Numbered from the stretch's first letter, positions 18,975 through 28,985 are shown. The stretch: 64,000 bases of DNA from Flagellimonas spongiicola (GCF_023502425.1 NZ_JAMFMA010000002.1:62001-126000), one strand, 5' to 3'. Numbers and translations are program-made. The notes: generated by a model not told the origin, from the sequence alone.

Positions 18975-19002
18975 TAAAAGGGTAGGGCTTTCACCCTACC
19001 CT
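18975..19002 (-). terminator. Hairpin terminator after the exported isochorismatase-like gene
   Basis: Inverted repeat AGGGTAGGG / CCCTACCCT with a 6-base loop (18979-19002). On the minus strand it is followed by TTT, so it would end the transcript of the gene whose stop is at 19029. Confidence 0.6.
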
Positions 19003-19028
19003 TACACACTAAACACAATTGCACTTGC

Positions 19029-19760
19029 TTACCTAAAGAGTGATTGAAACTCCTCAGTAGTGTATACATGACTCGCCACAAATCTGTAATTGATTTCAGC
19101 TGCCAAATTCCCATCATAACCCGGGGCGACAGCTGAAGCGGTTGCATCTTTGACTACCGCCACTTCAAAACCATCTTCCAATAATTCCCTTAAATGCGAT
19201 TCAACACATAGGTTTCCTGACATTCCTGCTAATACTACTTTATCGATTTTTTGCTTTCTTAACTGAAGTGACAAATCATTTTGCTCAGGACCATAGACTT
19301 TATGGGGGCCAACAACGGTCACAAAATCTTTTTCAATATATTTCTTATATCTAGGCAACCAATCGGCTCCTGACCCCTCAAAACCTTCTTTGTTCAATTG
19401 GTCTCCGCGGTCGAACATCCCTATATCATGCATTAATTTTTCAAGCGCACCTTCAAATTGCCATTTATGGTCGTGTTCATAATAATAATGTGGCGAGATA
19501 AATACTTTTATACCATTCGCTTCTGCTATTTTGAACAAGGTCTCCAGGTTTTCGACGGTATTGTTCTTTATTACACTTTCTCCAATAACACCCCATGTAA
19601 CTCCCTGCGGACTTAAAAAGTCATTCTGAGGATCCGTAATAACAATTGCGGTTGTTTCATCCACTTGGAAACCTGGATCAGGTATCTGTGCATTTAGTCT
19701 AATACTTGATACTACCATGATGGTCAATATCAGTAATGTTTTGGTAATCCTGTTTTTCAT
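19029..19760 (-). CDS. Exported isochorismatase-like cysteine hydrolase
   Basis: 243 residues. A Sec signal peptide (about residues 1-24, ending LNAQ) precedes an isochorismatase-fold domain with the full triad Asp43 (DPQNDF), Lys154 (GPHKVYG) and Cys185 (GNLCVESH). The superfamily hydrolyses isochorismate, nicotinamide, N-carbamoyl compounds and similar substrates; residue pattern alone does not choose among them. A paralogue about 70% identical but without signal peptide is at 28986. Export of this fold is uncommon. A TACTTTTG box at 19870-19877 (minus strand) may be its promoter. Confidence 0.88.
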   Translation of the reverse strand: MKNRITKTLLILTIMVVSSIRLNAQIPDPGFQVDETTAIVITDPQNDFLSPQGVTWGVIGESVIKNNTVENLETLFKIAEANGIKVFISPHYYYEHDHKWQFEGALEKLMHDIGMFDRGDQLNKEGFEGSGADWLPRYKKYIEKDFVTVVGPHKVYGPEQNDLSLQLRKQKIDKVVLAGMSGNLCVESHLRELLEDGFEVAVVKDATASAVAPGYDGNLAAEINYRFVASHVYTTEEFQSLFR

Positions 19761-20076
19761 TTTACTTGATTTTACGTTAAACGTTCAATTAATTTTTGAT
19801 AGGTTTTATGGTGATCTTTTGTTCACCTTTGGTAATTGCGATGGTTTATTACCATATCATTTACAGTCCCAAAAGTAGCTTGTGAATACACCCAATAATG
19901 TGCTATCCTGACCGGAATGTTGTGTGATTGCTTTATTCCTATCGATATGAAAATTTAACCCCATAGAACAAAAAATCACCTAAGGAATAATCCAAAGGTG
20001 ATTTTATTGGGTAAAGAAGAAAGTACCCTAAAAGCCAGAGTGTGAAGTTTCGTTTATGCTCTATGATCAATTTATC
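19761..20076. other. Intergenic stretch: promoter region of the exported hydrolase and a hairpin
   Basis: No gene is seen. On the minus strand TACTTTTG at 19877-19870 fits the -7 consensus and would give a leader of about 100 bases to the gene starting at 19760. An inverted repeat at 19972-20005 (AAAATCACCT / AGGTGATTTT, 14-base loop) is followed by T6 on the minus strand and may end the VOC-gene transcript. Confidence 0.5.
19967..20005 (-). terminator. Terminator-like hairpin downstream of the VOC gene
   Basis: Arms AAAATCACCT (19972-19981) and AGGTGATTTT (19996-20005); on the minus strand the second arm runs into six T. It lies where transcription from the AraC/VOC genes should stop. Confidence 0.55.
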
Positions 20077-20229
20077 CTATACAAACCATCCATTTTCGTC
20101 GCAGTAGTATTCTGATTGGATACCAGGGTCACAATAGTTGTCATTTTGTTTACTAATATTTGGTGCCGATTTAGTCCGAAATCGAAGTAAATACAGCAAT
20201 TCATTTGTAGTTTCTCTAATTGTTTTCAT
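20077..20229 (-). CDS. Possible small protein of 50 residues
   Basis: An ATG at 20229 opens a 50-residue frame 43 bp after the VOC gene stop on the same strand. The product begins MKTIRETTNELLYLLRFR and ends with two Cys-containing turns (YCDPG, YYCDENGWFV). No family is recognised. The composition is compatible with a real peptide, but length and lack of homology leave this uncertain. Confidence 0.3.
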   Translation of the reverse strand: MKTIRETTNELLYLLRFRTKSAPNISKQNDNYCDPGIQSEYYCDENGWFV

Positions 20230-20272
20230 TTTAAAACATGACTTTAGATTATGTAGTTCAGACAAATTCAGA

Positions 20273-20632
20273 TTATGGTCTTTTACTTATTTCCAGATTG
20301 TTTCCCTCCGGATCTTTGAACCAAGCAGATAAACTTCCATCCATATCGAAGATTTTTTGCCCTTCAAACTGATAGAACACCACACCCTTTTCCTCAAGTT
20401 CGTGTACTGTACTTTCAATATCCTGAACTGAAAAACTTAGTGCTGTATGTTCTGCCAGATTTGGATCATTTCTTTTATAAAGTAGAAATTTAGCTCCAGC
20501 TCCCTTGGTCCAATACATGTTCATTTTTTCGCTTAGGGTTTCCAATTCAAAATTTAATATCTCTGTGTAGAATGTTTTTGCCCGGTCTACGTCATTAATT
20601 GGTATTGCAGCAATAATTTCTTTGATTTTCAT
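20273..20632 (-). CDS. VOC (glyoxalase/bleomycin-resistance) superfamily protein
   Basis: 119 residues with the paired beta-alpha-beta-beta-beta pattern of the vicinal oxygen chelate fold: start IIAAIPINDVDRAKTFYTEILNFEL and end FYQFEGQKIFDMDGSLSAWFKDPEGNNLEIS. The final Glu of NNLEIS is the usual metal ligand. Members act as glyoxalases, dioxygenases or resistance proteins; the substrate cannot be inferred. Same strand as the AraC regulator about 200 bp upstream. Confidence 0.85.
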   Translation of the reverse strand: MKIKEIIAAIPINDVDRAKTFYTEILNFELETLSEKMNMYWTKGAGAKFLLYKRNDPNLAEHTALSFSVQDIESTVHELEEKGVVFYQFEGQKIFDMDGSLSAWFKDPEGNNLEISKRP

Positions 20633-20674
20633 GACTCTTTTTTCGTTAATAATTTGTTGCTATTCCGATTGATT

Positions 20675-20818
20675 CTAATTCAAGCAGATGACCCAATCGA
20701 ATTTAGCTTCTTCAATATCTCTTTTGATTCGTTTAAAAAGAGGTCTTAGATCATCCTCGGCACTGATCATTTTAAATCTGCTCTTACTTAACTCGTTGTG
20801 GTTTCCTCGATATTTCAT
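20675..20818 (-). CDS. Possible small protein of 47 residues
   Basis: ATG at 20818, stop at 20675, between the AraC gene and the VOC gene on the same strand. The product starts MKYRGNHNELSKSRFKM and has a charged helix (DDLRPLFKRIKRDIEEAKFDW). Balanced composition and operon-like position support it, but no family is recognised. Confidence 0.35.
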   Translation of the reverse strand: MKYRGNHNELSKSRFKMISAEDDLRPLFKRIKRDIEEAKFDWVICLN

Positions 20819-20847
20819 ATCCCATTTATTTGAATTGATGAATCTGT

Positions 20848-21633
20848 TTAAGAAGCAGCCAAGGTCATTTGTCTGTGTGCTTTTCTAAATTTTAAGGGAG
20901 TTATGCCATAGCTACTTTTGAAAAGCTGAGTGAAATGACTTGCATTGTCACAACCTATACCCATACCGACTTGGATTATATTATCCTCTGAATACAATAA
21001 GAGTTCCTTAGCGCGTTGCATTTTAAGACGCTTGGTAAATTGCTGCGGTGTCTCACCAGTTGTGCGTTTGAACATTCTAATGAAATGATGTACACTTAAT
21101 TTTACCAGAGCTGCCAATTCTGTGGTACTGATTTGATGATCAATATGCTCCAGAACATGGTGTTTGATTTTTTGCATTTGAAATGGGGTTATTCCCATCC
21201 TATGCTCTTCTGTATTGGATAAGTTTCGGGACGTCTGTTTAACTAAATAATCAGTCATCGTTACCACCATATTTTCCAAATACCATTTATCCTCTTTGGG
21301 CTTGTAAAGCAGCTCTTGTGTTAAATAAATTGCCAACTGATTACTTAAGGCGTCATCCAAATAAGACAATTTCTTAAAGCTTCCCACTTCAAGACTTAAA
21401 TCCATTTTCCCGAAAACCCCATTATACATTCCCAATACCAAAGGCCCTTCAATAACAGAAGGGTCCAGTAATTCCAATTGAAAAAGGAACTGATAGTTTT
21501 TCTTGGCATTATTTAACGCTGCTCCATTTTCCCTATCATTAATTAGGAAAAGAAAAACCGTTTTCTTGTGCGCCAATGTTCTTACCCTATTCTTGTCCCC
21601 AATAATCTCTTTAAGTTTATTCACATATTCCAT
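20848..21633 (-). CDS. AraC family transcriptional regulator
   Basis: 261 residues. The C-terminal 100 residues hold the two helix-turn-helix motifs of AraC/XylS proteins (STTELAALVKLSVHHFIRMFKRTTGETPQQFTKRLKMQRAKELL, then IIQVGMGIGCDNASHFTQLFKSSYGITPLKFRKAH). The N-terminal 150 residues are a poorly conserved sensor part. It is divergent from the giant kinase gene, so the 257-bp intergenic region could contain operators for both. It may control the VOC gene and small frames downstream. Confidence 0.9.
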   Translation of the reverse strand: MEYVNKLKEIIGDKNRVRTLAHKKTVFLFLINDRENGAALNNAKKNYQFLFQLELLDPSVIEGPLVLGMYNGVFGKMDLSLEVGSFKKLSYLDDALSNQLAIYLTQELLYKPKEDKWYLENMVVTMTDYLVKQTSRNLSNTEEHRMGITPFQMQKIKHHVLEHIDHQISTTELAALVKLSVHHFIRMFKRTTGETPQQFTKRLKMQRAKELLLYSEDNIIQVGMGIGCDNASHFTQLFKSSYGITPLKFRKAHRQMTLAAS

Positions 21634-21809
21634 AGTAGTTGTTTTTGATGATTGTCTTGATTTCTGAATTGTTGACTCAAAACTAGTTTGCCAAATATGT
21701 AATCACCAGTCAAAGTATATAAGCGTTGGTGCTTTTCTAATAATCGTAACTGAGTGCCTAAAACTTTGAAATCTCCTCAATTTTAGGTGAAATCTGAAGG
21801 AAGAAAGAT

Positions 21810-21842
21810 CTTCTTAACGTAGCCGTTTAACTTCTTAACGTA
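21810..21842. promoter_or_regulatory. Direct repeat of CTTCTTAACGTA, 21-bp period (candidate LytTR-type operator)
   Basis: Perfect 12-bp repeats at 21810-21821 and 21831-21842. On the minus strand each reads TACGTTAAGAAG. The core ACGTTAAG and the 21-bp period resemble the paired 9-bp boxes bound by LytTR regulators such as AgrA. It sits 49-81 bp before the giant kinase gene. Confidence 0.5.
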
Positions 21843-21890
21843 CCGCTATTTTAGGATAAATTCACTACTTTGAAGTCTAATTAATGTGCC

Positions 21891-24800
21891 ATGCCAGCCA
21901 CAAAAATTTTACATGTGGATCTTAGGAAAGATGAACAAATCAACAGGTATTTTGTTGATGAACGATTAAATGAGGAATTGGACCACGCGGCTCTAAAAAC
22001 ATTAAAACAACTTGGTTTTTTTGAATTTAGTTCTATTGCTGACATCACCCTTGGCGAAGACAACAATATCACTTATAGTATTCCTCCTTTCCAAACAGAA
22101 TTGATTACTATACCTGAAAACAAGAATGAATTTGTTCGTTTTTTGGATTTAGCAATAGTGATATCTAAATCAATGGCTGCTGTTCATAGGGCTGGGTACC
22201 TCTTCGGCCTATTAAACGAAGAACGTTTTTTAATAGATGAAAAGGAGCGATTAATAATCGTTGGTCTAGCTGCAATTCGGAAAAAATACAATACACTAAA
22301 TGCAGGAGCGTATGGAAAATCAGCATACAGATATATGGCTCCTGAATTCAGTTCCAGATCTAATCAAAATCCAGATTACAGGGCAGACTTTTATGCCTTT
22401 GGGGTTCTTTTGAACTATTGGTTGACCGGGAGCTATTTTGTTGATGCAGAAGACGAACAAGCTATTATGCACCAACACCTCACAAAAAGTTATAAAGCTT
22501 CTGAGAATTGTTTATGGCATTACACTGGTATTTACCGGATCATTTCGGGATTACTGCAAAAGAATCCCAAAGAGCGATATCAATCTACGGAAGGAATCAT
22601 AAAAGACCTTGTTTCTTTAAGAGCGCTTTTGGATTCAGAGGACTTTTCCAAAATGCCGGAATTAAGTATTTACCACAATCCAGGAGTATTAAATTCCGAA
22701 GCAGTGCTTTTTGAACGTGAAAATGAAATGAGACTGTTGACTGAATGCTATGAAGAAACAAAGAAGGGTGGTGTATCCATCGCATTTGTTGAATCTGATG
22801 AAGGATTAGGAAAAACATCATTTAGCAATCAATTGAAGAATGTTGTAACGGATACTGAAGCTTGTTTTTTCAATGCTTGCTCAGATCAATTCCAATCGTC
22901 GGATTATCTGGCCTTTCACCTTGCTTTCCAGGATATTGTCCGAAGATTATTAATGAAAACTGGCAAAAGCCATGCTCAATTAAGTGCTATTTTCAAAACT
23001 GGTGTAGGCAAGGATTTATCCCTTCTTTTTGACGTCATCCCAGATTTAAAGGAATTAACAGGATTCACTGATTCCCCAGAACAGTTAAATCCGATTGAAA
23101 CTCAGAATCGATTTCTCAATGTCTTTGTAAGGTATTGTGGAACATTAGGGCAACTGGGGCTGAAACGAGTATTATTTTTTGATGATGTTCAATGGTTTGA
23201 TGAATCGTCGTTGAATTTGATAAGATATCTTACGAAATCCCAAATATCTGGGGTAATGTTCATACTGGCCTACAACAAGAAATTCGTAAATGAAAACCAT
23301 CCGCTTCAGAAACTTAAGAAGGACCTTGACAAAAGTGATTATTTGATAAATCATATACATCTCAACGAACTTTCGAAATCCGCCACGGCTAGTATGGTAT
23401 CCAAAATCTTAATGGAGCAAAGTAAACCCATTAATGAGCTATCCAAAACTATATATGCTAAAACACATGGAAATCCACAGCAAATAAATAATCTGGTTCA
23501 GTCACTATACAAGAATAATGTTCTTTATTACAATGAAGAAGAAAACAAATGGAATTACAACTTAAATGAGGTAAAACTTCAAGAAGTAAGGGAAAATGTA
23601 GTGGAGCATATTGAAGAGCAGATCAAACTGCAATCCTACCAGGCACAGGTATTACTGAAAATAGCTGCCTACAATAATGGTATTTTTGACATACCACTTT
23701 TAGCTACCATTGGAGATACCGCTCCACAAATTATAACCCTATTATTGGACATTCTTTCGGAAGCAGGACTACTGACTAAATTGGATCCTATTCACGGCAC
23801 TTATATTTTCAATCACAAGAGAATCCAAAAAGTGGCACTTGAACTCACGATACCTGGATTTAGTTTCAATAATGAACAGCTACACCATAAAATTGCATTA
23901 TACAAGCTTCGAGTTAACAATATCAAACACTTTGTTGAGTTAAATCAGTTTGTCAGGCATTTGATTTCTTCTAGAGAATTACTTTCCAAAAACACGGTAA
24001 ACAAAGCCCTGAAGTATATTGTAAAAGCGGGCGATTTGGCTACCGCCTCCAATTCTTCAGCTTCTGCCAAACAGTATTATAAATTTGGGCTTGATTTGGC
24101 AGTAAAATTCAATATTGTGGAATTTTCGTTTCCTATGCTTTATGGACTTGCCAAAGCACACTTTTTAATGAAGAACATTGAAAAAGGGAATGAATATGCC
24201 GATAAAGCGAGTATTGCATCCAAGAATAAGAATGAAAAAATCCAGTTACTGCGATTAAAGCAGGACTTTTATGAAGCATTCACCCTTTATGACGAAAGCG
24301 TAGATGCCGGAATTTCCATTCTCAATCTGCTTAATGAAACGCTTTCAAGAAATGCAATTGACAAGGGAAATGCAATGGCCAAAAGAGTTGATGCCGAGTA
24401 CAACAACCTAATGAATATACTCCAAAACAGTTATTCCTTAGAGTCATATTTCGAGAAAGAAATGAATGATGGTCATGAGCGGGACCAAATGAATGTATTT
24501 GCGAATATGGTCATATCTGCAGCTCATGTAAAAAAAGAACTGTACTTATGGACAGTTCTTAAAATGTCCATTCATACATTTAAAAATGGATTAGCAGATT
24601 CATCTTCTTTTGCTTTTGTGCATTTAGGTTCCGTCCTCATCAATGAGTTTAACCAGTTACAATTAGGCATAAAAATTATCAATTTAGGAATGAAGTTGCT
24701 GGATCGGTCAAATTCAGAAAAATACATATCCCGAGCTATATTATGTCATTACGATTTGGTAAATCATTTTAAGGAATCATACGCGTCAATTCAACATGAT

Positions 24801-27677
24801 CTTGAAAAAAGAGTGGCTGAGCATATGAAGACCAGCGATTATAATTCGATTAACGCCTTATGCAGAGTAAGTGTAAGAAACCAACTTCTTACCGGCAAAA
24901 CTTTAACCGAGACTTTAAATACCTGCGAAAAGGCCATCGAGATTATGCCTTGGGAGTACAGTGAATGTTTTGGTGCGCAACTAGTTCTGACTAAAAATAG
25001 TCTTGCGAATTTGCTGTCTCAAAAGGAATTGAAAAGTTTAACCTCCGATGCTGGTGCAATAGAGACGCTACTCAAAAAGAAATGCTACTTCATTCTCTCC
25101 GAACAATACGTTTTCAAAAGTCTCACCAATTGCTTACTCGGTGATTATAAAAAGGCCCTGTTTTATTTGAATGAGAATAAGAAATTTATTGGTTTGGCCA
25201 CCTCCCAACCACAAGTAATACGCCAAGGTATGCTAAGGGTAATCTGCGAATTTAGTTTGGGCACTTCTCCCAAAAATAAAATTGTGGTTAATCTAGAAAA
25301 GATGCGCAAAAAGATTGAACCGTGGTCAATTGAATGCCCTAAGAATTTTAGGGCCGATTATGAATTAATTGAGTTTCTGATTTCCATATGCAACCATGAT
25401 TTTAGCAAAGCGTTATTTAGACTTGAAGAAGGTATTAAATGGTCAGAAAGAGAAGGTTTGATCAATACCAAAGCACTCCTATGTGATCTAGGCAGTAAAC
25501 TTTTACCTGAAGAAAACTTTGGTTTTTCAATCAAGCATCTAAAACGAGAAAAACAGCAAGTTATTGAGGAATGGAAGGCTTCACTATACCCTCAGAAATT
25601 TGATGGCCACTCAATATCGGCCCCAGAACAACAACCAAACCATTCTAGTTTTGACACACAAAGTCTGTTAAAGGCCACACAGGCAATCTCGGCGGAAGTA
25701 AATCTAGGTAGCCTAGTGCAGCAACTGTTGAATATTGTTATGGAAAATGCTGGTGCCGATAAAGGCGCACTTATTCTGATGAAAAACGGGACCCCTTATC
25801 TAGAGTCGATTGTCAACACTAACAGCGAGAATAATTCCAGTTTCTCTGAAATTGAACTACGGAATTGCGCACAGTTACCGGTTAATATTATAGAGCATGT
25901 TATTTCTACAAGGAAAGAGCTGAGTATAGATGATGTCATAAACACCAATTATCCTAAGGAAAGTTATTTCCGTAATAATACTATTTCCTCATTAATAATT
26001 TTACCGCTTCTCAAACAGAAAGATCTAGTGGGTGTGCTCTACTTGGAAAACAAACAAGTAAAAGGTCTTTTTACGGAAGGTGATTTGGAAATTCTTCGAA
26101 TTATTGCCTCCCAAGCGGCAATCTCCATTACCAATACATTACTGTATGAGAAATCCAATACCTTAAATCAGGAATTATCTTCATCCAAAGAAGAATTGGC
26201 CAAAATAAACGAAGTTCTTGAAGATCGCATCAAAAAAAGGACCGAGCACCTTCAGCAAGAGATTGAAATGCGTAAAAAAGCTGAAAAGAACTTAATCTAT
26301 GCAAAAAATGATGCGGACAATGCTAATAGTGCAAAAACGCAATTTCTTGCCAACATGAGTCACGAAATCAGAACACCTCTCAATGCAATCGTAGGCTTCT
26401 CGCAAATTTTACTAAACCAAGGTAAAAATCTAGACTTAACCCAAAAATTCGAAAGGTATCTGAATAATATCAACCAAAGTGCAGAATCACTTTCTGAGGT
26501 TATTAACGATATTCTCGATTTATCCAAAATTGAGGCCGGCAAATTTACAATTACTAAAGAGGACGTCAACTTAAACCAAATCGTTACCTCCGTCTGTCGC
26601 ATCAACAAAGGACTAGGGAAGACAAAGGAAGTCAAACTTAATAGTAACTTCAATGATAAACTTCCGAAATATGTTTACACCGATGGCAGTAAACTGAAAC
26701 AGATTTTAATGAACATAATCGGAAATGCCATAAAATTTACGCCAGAAGGGAAAAATGTATATGTGAATGTACAACGCGAAAATTCCTGGATTGTGTGCGA
26801 AGTTGCGGATGAAGGTATCGGCATACCTGAGAACCAGCTACAACATATTTTCAACCCATTCATACAAGCCGATGCAGGAATAGACCGCAAATTTGGAGGT
26901 ACCGGACTTGGATTGACAATAACTAAAAAGCTTATTGAATTGTTGGAAGGAAAAATTGAAGTTAGGAGTCAATTAGGCCAAGGTACTTCATTTAAAATCT
27001 ATCTTCCTTTTGAAAAAGCCAAGAACTCTTGGATAGAAGAAAAGGAAACATCTTTAGCAGATTTTAAAATCCCGCCCAACAAAAAAATACTGGTAGTTGA
27101 AGATAATGCAATGAATCAGGAAATGATCAGAGCTCTATTTTCAGAACTTGGATCGGAAATCATGTTGGCAAAGGATGGTGAATCCGGGATTAACATCGCC
27201 AAAACATATCATCCAGAAATTATATTCATGGATGTACATATGCCAACCATGGACGGATTTGAAACTGTCAAAAGAATACGGAAAATGAACAATAAGATTC
27301 CAATAATTGGTCTTTCCGCAGATGCTTTTACAGAACATCGTGAGATAGCGTTAAATTCTGGATTTTGTGATTATCTCACAAAACCAATTCAAATAACAGA
27401 ATTAGTCCGTGTACTAAAAAAATACCTTTATGTTAAGATAGAAAACAGCATCCCGGCAGTCAAAATTTTAAGCGAAGAAGAAAAACAGGTATTGGACTAC
27501 GCTTTCAATTCACTTAATCAACTCCCTATTTTTGAAACTGAAAAGTTGGTGGTTGCAGCAGAGCCGTTGAATTCAATCCTACACCCAGATGAATTCAATA
27601 AACTGGAAGAAGCTATTTACTCGGGAGACGATGAAGCATTGAGAACCCTTTTATCAAATACCATCAATGCCCAATAA
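21891..27677 (+). CDS. Giant hybrid histidine kinase: pseudokinase - AAA ATPase - GAF - HisKA - HATPase - REC
   Basis: 1928 residues without membrane segments. Residues about 1-260 follow a Ser/Thr kinase fold (YMAPE at the APE position) but the catalytic loop reads VHRAGYLFGLLNEERF instead of HRDxKxxN and DFG is VGL, so it is a pseudokinase. An ATPase domain follows (Walker A EGLGKT with Lys308, Walker B VLFFDDVQWFDESS), then about 500 residues of helical TPR-like sequence, a GAF domain, HisKA with phospho-acceptor His1491 (MSHEIRTPLNA), HATPase (N-box NIIGNAIKF, GGTGLGL) and a REC domain with Asp1781. The order matches the HstK-type family. It overlaps the next gene by 11 bp. Confidence 0.92.
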   Translation: MPATKILHVDLRKDEQINRYFVDERLNEELDHAALKTLKQLGFFEFSSIADITLGEDNNITYSIPPFQTELITIPENKNEFVRFLDLAIVISKSMAAVHRAGYLFGLLNEERFLIDEKERLIIVGLAAIRKKYNTLNAGAYGKSAYRYMAPEFSSRSNQNPDYRADFYAFGVLLNYWLTGSYFVDAEDEQAIMHQHLTKSYKASENCLWHYTGIYRIISGLLQKNPKERYQSTEGIIKDLVSLRALLDSEDFSKMPELSIYHNPGVLNSEAVLFERENEMRLLTECYEETKKGGVSIAFVESDEGLGKTSFSNQLKNVVTDTEACFFNACSDQFQSSDYLAFHLAFQDIVRRLLMKTGKSHAQLSAIFKTGVGKDLSLLFDVIPDLKELTGFTDSPEQLNPIETQNRFLNVFVRYCGTLGQLGLKRVLFFDDVQWFDESSLNLIRYLTKSQISGVMFILAYNKKFVNENHPLQKLKKDLDKSDYLINHIHLNELSKSATASMVSKILMEQSKPINELSKTIYAKTHGNPQQINNLVQSLYKNNVLYYNEEENKWNYNLNEVKLQEVRENVVEHIEEQIKLQSYQAQVLLKIAAYNNGIFDIPLLATIGDTAPQIITLLLDILSEAGLLTKLDPIHGTYIFNHKRIQKVALELTIPGFSFNNEQLHHKIALYKLRVNNIKHFVELNQFVRHLISSRELLSKNTVNKALKYIVKAGDLATASNSSASAKQYYKFGLDLAVKFNIVEFSFPMLYGLAKAHFLMKNIEKGNEYADKASIASKNKNEKIQLLRLKQDFYEAFTLYDESVDAGISILNLLNETLSRNAIDKGNAMAKRVDAEYNNLMNILQNSYSLESYFEKEMNDGHERDQMNVFANMVISAAHVKKELYLWTVLKMSIHTFKNGLADSSSFAFVHLGSVLINEFNQLQLGIKIINLGMKLLDRSNSEKYISRAILCHYDLVNHFKESYASIQHDLEKRVAEHMKTSDYNSINALCRVSVRNQLLTGKTLTETLNTCEKAIEIMPWEYSECFGAQLVLTKNSLANLLSQKELKSLTSDAGAIETLLKKKCYFILSEQYVFKSLTNCLLGDYKKALFYLNENKKFIGLATSQPQVIRQGMLRVICEFSLGTSPKNKIVVNLEKMRKKIEPWSIECPKNFRADYELIEFLISICNHDFSKALFRLEEGIKWSEREGLINTKALLCDLGSKLLPEENFGFSIKHLKREKQQVIEEWKASLYPQKFDGHSISAPEQQPNHSSFDTQSLLKATQAISAEVNLGSLVQQLLNIVMENAGADKGALILMKNGTPYLESIVNTNSENNSSFSEIELRNCAQLPVNIIEHVISTRKELSIDDVINTNYPKESYFRNNTISSLIILPLLKQKDLVGVLYLENKQVKGLFTEGDLEILRIIASQAAISITNTLLYEKSNTLNQELSSSKEELAKINEVLEDRIKKRTEHLQQEIEMRKKAEKNLIYAKNDADNANSAKTQFLANMSHEIRTPLNAIVGFSQILLNQGKNLDLTQKFERYLNNINQSAESLSEVINDILDLSKIEAGKFTITKEDVNLNQIVTSVCRINKGLGKTKEVKLNSNFNDKLPKYVYTDGSKLKQILMNIIGNAIKFTPEGKNVYVNVQRENSWIVCEVADEGIGIPENQLQHIFNPFIQADAGIDRKFGGTGLGLTITKKLIELLEGKIEVRSQLGQGTSFKIYLPFEKAKNSWIEEKETSLADFKIPPNKKILVVEDNAMNQEMIRALFSELGSEIMLAKDGESGINIAKTYHPEIIFMDVHMPTMDGFETVKRIRKMNNKIPIIGLSADAFTEHREIALNSGFCDYLTKPIQITELVRVLKKYLYVKIENSIPAVKILSEEEKQVLDYAFNSLNQLPIFETEKLVVAAEPLNSILHPDEFNKLEEAIYSGDDEALRTLLSNTINAQ

Positions 27678-28716
27678 AATTGCAAAAATATTGGTGGTGG
27701 ATGACAACCGCCAAGTACTGGAACAAGTCAATCATATTTTGGCCGAAGAGGGGTTTGAAATCTCATTTATACCAAAAGGTGAATTTCTGTTTCAACGATT
27801 GGACAGACAAGAGTTTGATTTGGTGTTGCTGGATGTCAATTTACCTGGAATAAGTGGCTATGATTTACTTCAGGAAATTAGAAAACATCCTAAATACCAT
27901 AATCTACCTGTAATCATTATAACCGGCGAAGATGAAGACACAACCCTTACCAAGTGTTTTGCCTTAGGAGCGCAAGATTATATTAGGAAACCCATCAATC
28001 ATTTGGTACTTAAAGTTCGTGTTTCATCTGTCATTTCCGCTTCGCGATTTCATCTAAATCAAATAAAAAATGAACGTGAAGAAGCGCTTCAGGCAAGAAT
28101 GAAAATGTTGTCATCACAAATGAACCCCCATTTTATATTCAATGCGCTTTCTTCCATCCAAGAGTTCATTTTATCCAATGAAACGGACAAAGCCATAGAT
28201 TATGTTTCTGAATTTGCCGGTTTGATGCGTCAAAATCTTGAAAATTCATTGGTTCCTTACATTACTTTGGCAGATGAACTGCAATTTTTGGAAACCTATC
28301 TAAGTTTGGAACGAACTAGGTTCAATAATTCCTTTGAATTTGAAATTGTATTGGAAATTGATGAATTCCAAGATATTATGGTTCCACCCATGATTATTCA
28401 ACCTTATTTGGAAAATGCCATTATACACGGACTTCGCAAAGTTGACCGCATAGGTAAACTGACATTGTTGGTCAAAGAACAAAACAATCGAATTCAATGT
28501 ATCATCACGGATAACGGAATTGGTAGAAAACAAGCTGAATTAGACAATCCAAGAAAACATAGATCCATTGCAATGTCGAATATTGAAGCACGATTGGAAT
28601 TACTTAATCTTGACGCAAAAATGAAAGAGTTCAAGGTAGTAATCGAAGATATTGTAGAAAATGATTCTCCTGCGGGGACCATAGTATCCCTGTGCTTCCC
28701 AAATGACCTTCACTAA
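27667..28716 (+). CDS. Response regulator receiver fused to LytS-type histidine kinase
   Basis: 349 residues. A REC domain (phospho-acceptor Asp56, VLLDVNLPG) is followed by a LytS/YehU-type kinase part (His155 in SSQMNPHFIFNALSS) and an ATPase domain with PPMIIQPYLENAIIHGL and DNGIG. It has no membrane segment, so its input must come by phosphorylation of REC. The ATG overlaps the last 11 bp of the giant hybrid kinase, implying coupled translation and a direct phosphorelay. The LytTR regulator at 30750 is the obvious output partner. Confidence 0.92.
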   Translation: MPNKIAKILVVDDNRQVLEQVNHILAEEGFEISFIPKGEFLFQRLDRQEFDLVLLDVNLPGISGYDLLQEIRKHPKYHNLPVIIITGEDEDTTLTKCFALGAQDYIRKPINHLVLKVRVSSVISASRFHLNQIKNEREEALQARMKMLSSQMNPHFIFNALSSIQEFILSNETDKAIDYVSEFAGLMRQNLENSLVPYITLADELQFLETYLSLERTRFNNSFEFEIVLEIDEFQDIMVPPMIIQPYLENAIIHGLRKVDRIGKLTLLVKEQNNRIQCIITDNGIGRKQAELDNPRKHRSIAMSNIEARLELLNLDAKMKEFKVVIEDIVENDSPAGTIVSLCFPNDLH

Positions 28717-28985
28717 CCTTTGACCCTTTGCCTTTTCTTTATTGACCTGATTAATTTGATGACTTAGTTCAAAGTATTGCATTGCTTAGAACTTTAATCT
28801 TAGCTAAACGCGCCAACAATATCCTTTCCGCCTTTTAAATATTCTACCCCAAGCTCGAAATCTACGTAGCATCAATTTTCCAACATAATGGCTAAATACA
28901 AAAAATTAAACCGATTGTATTCCTCGAAGTTTGCTCTAAATCCAAATGGATATCAACATAGTTAATAATCTAAAAAATTAATCTT

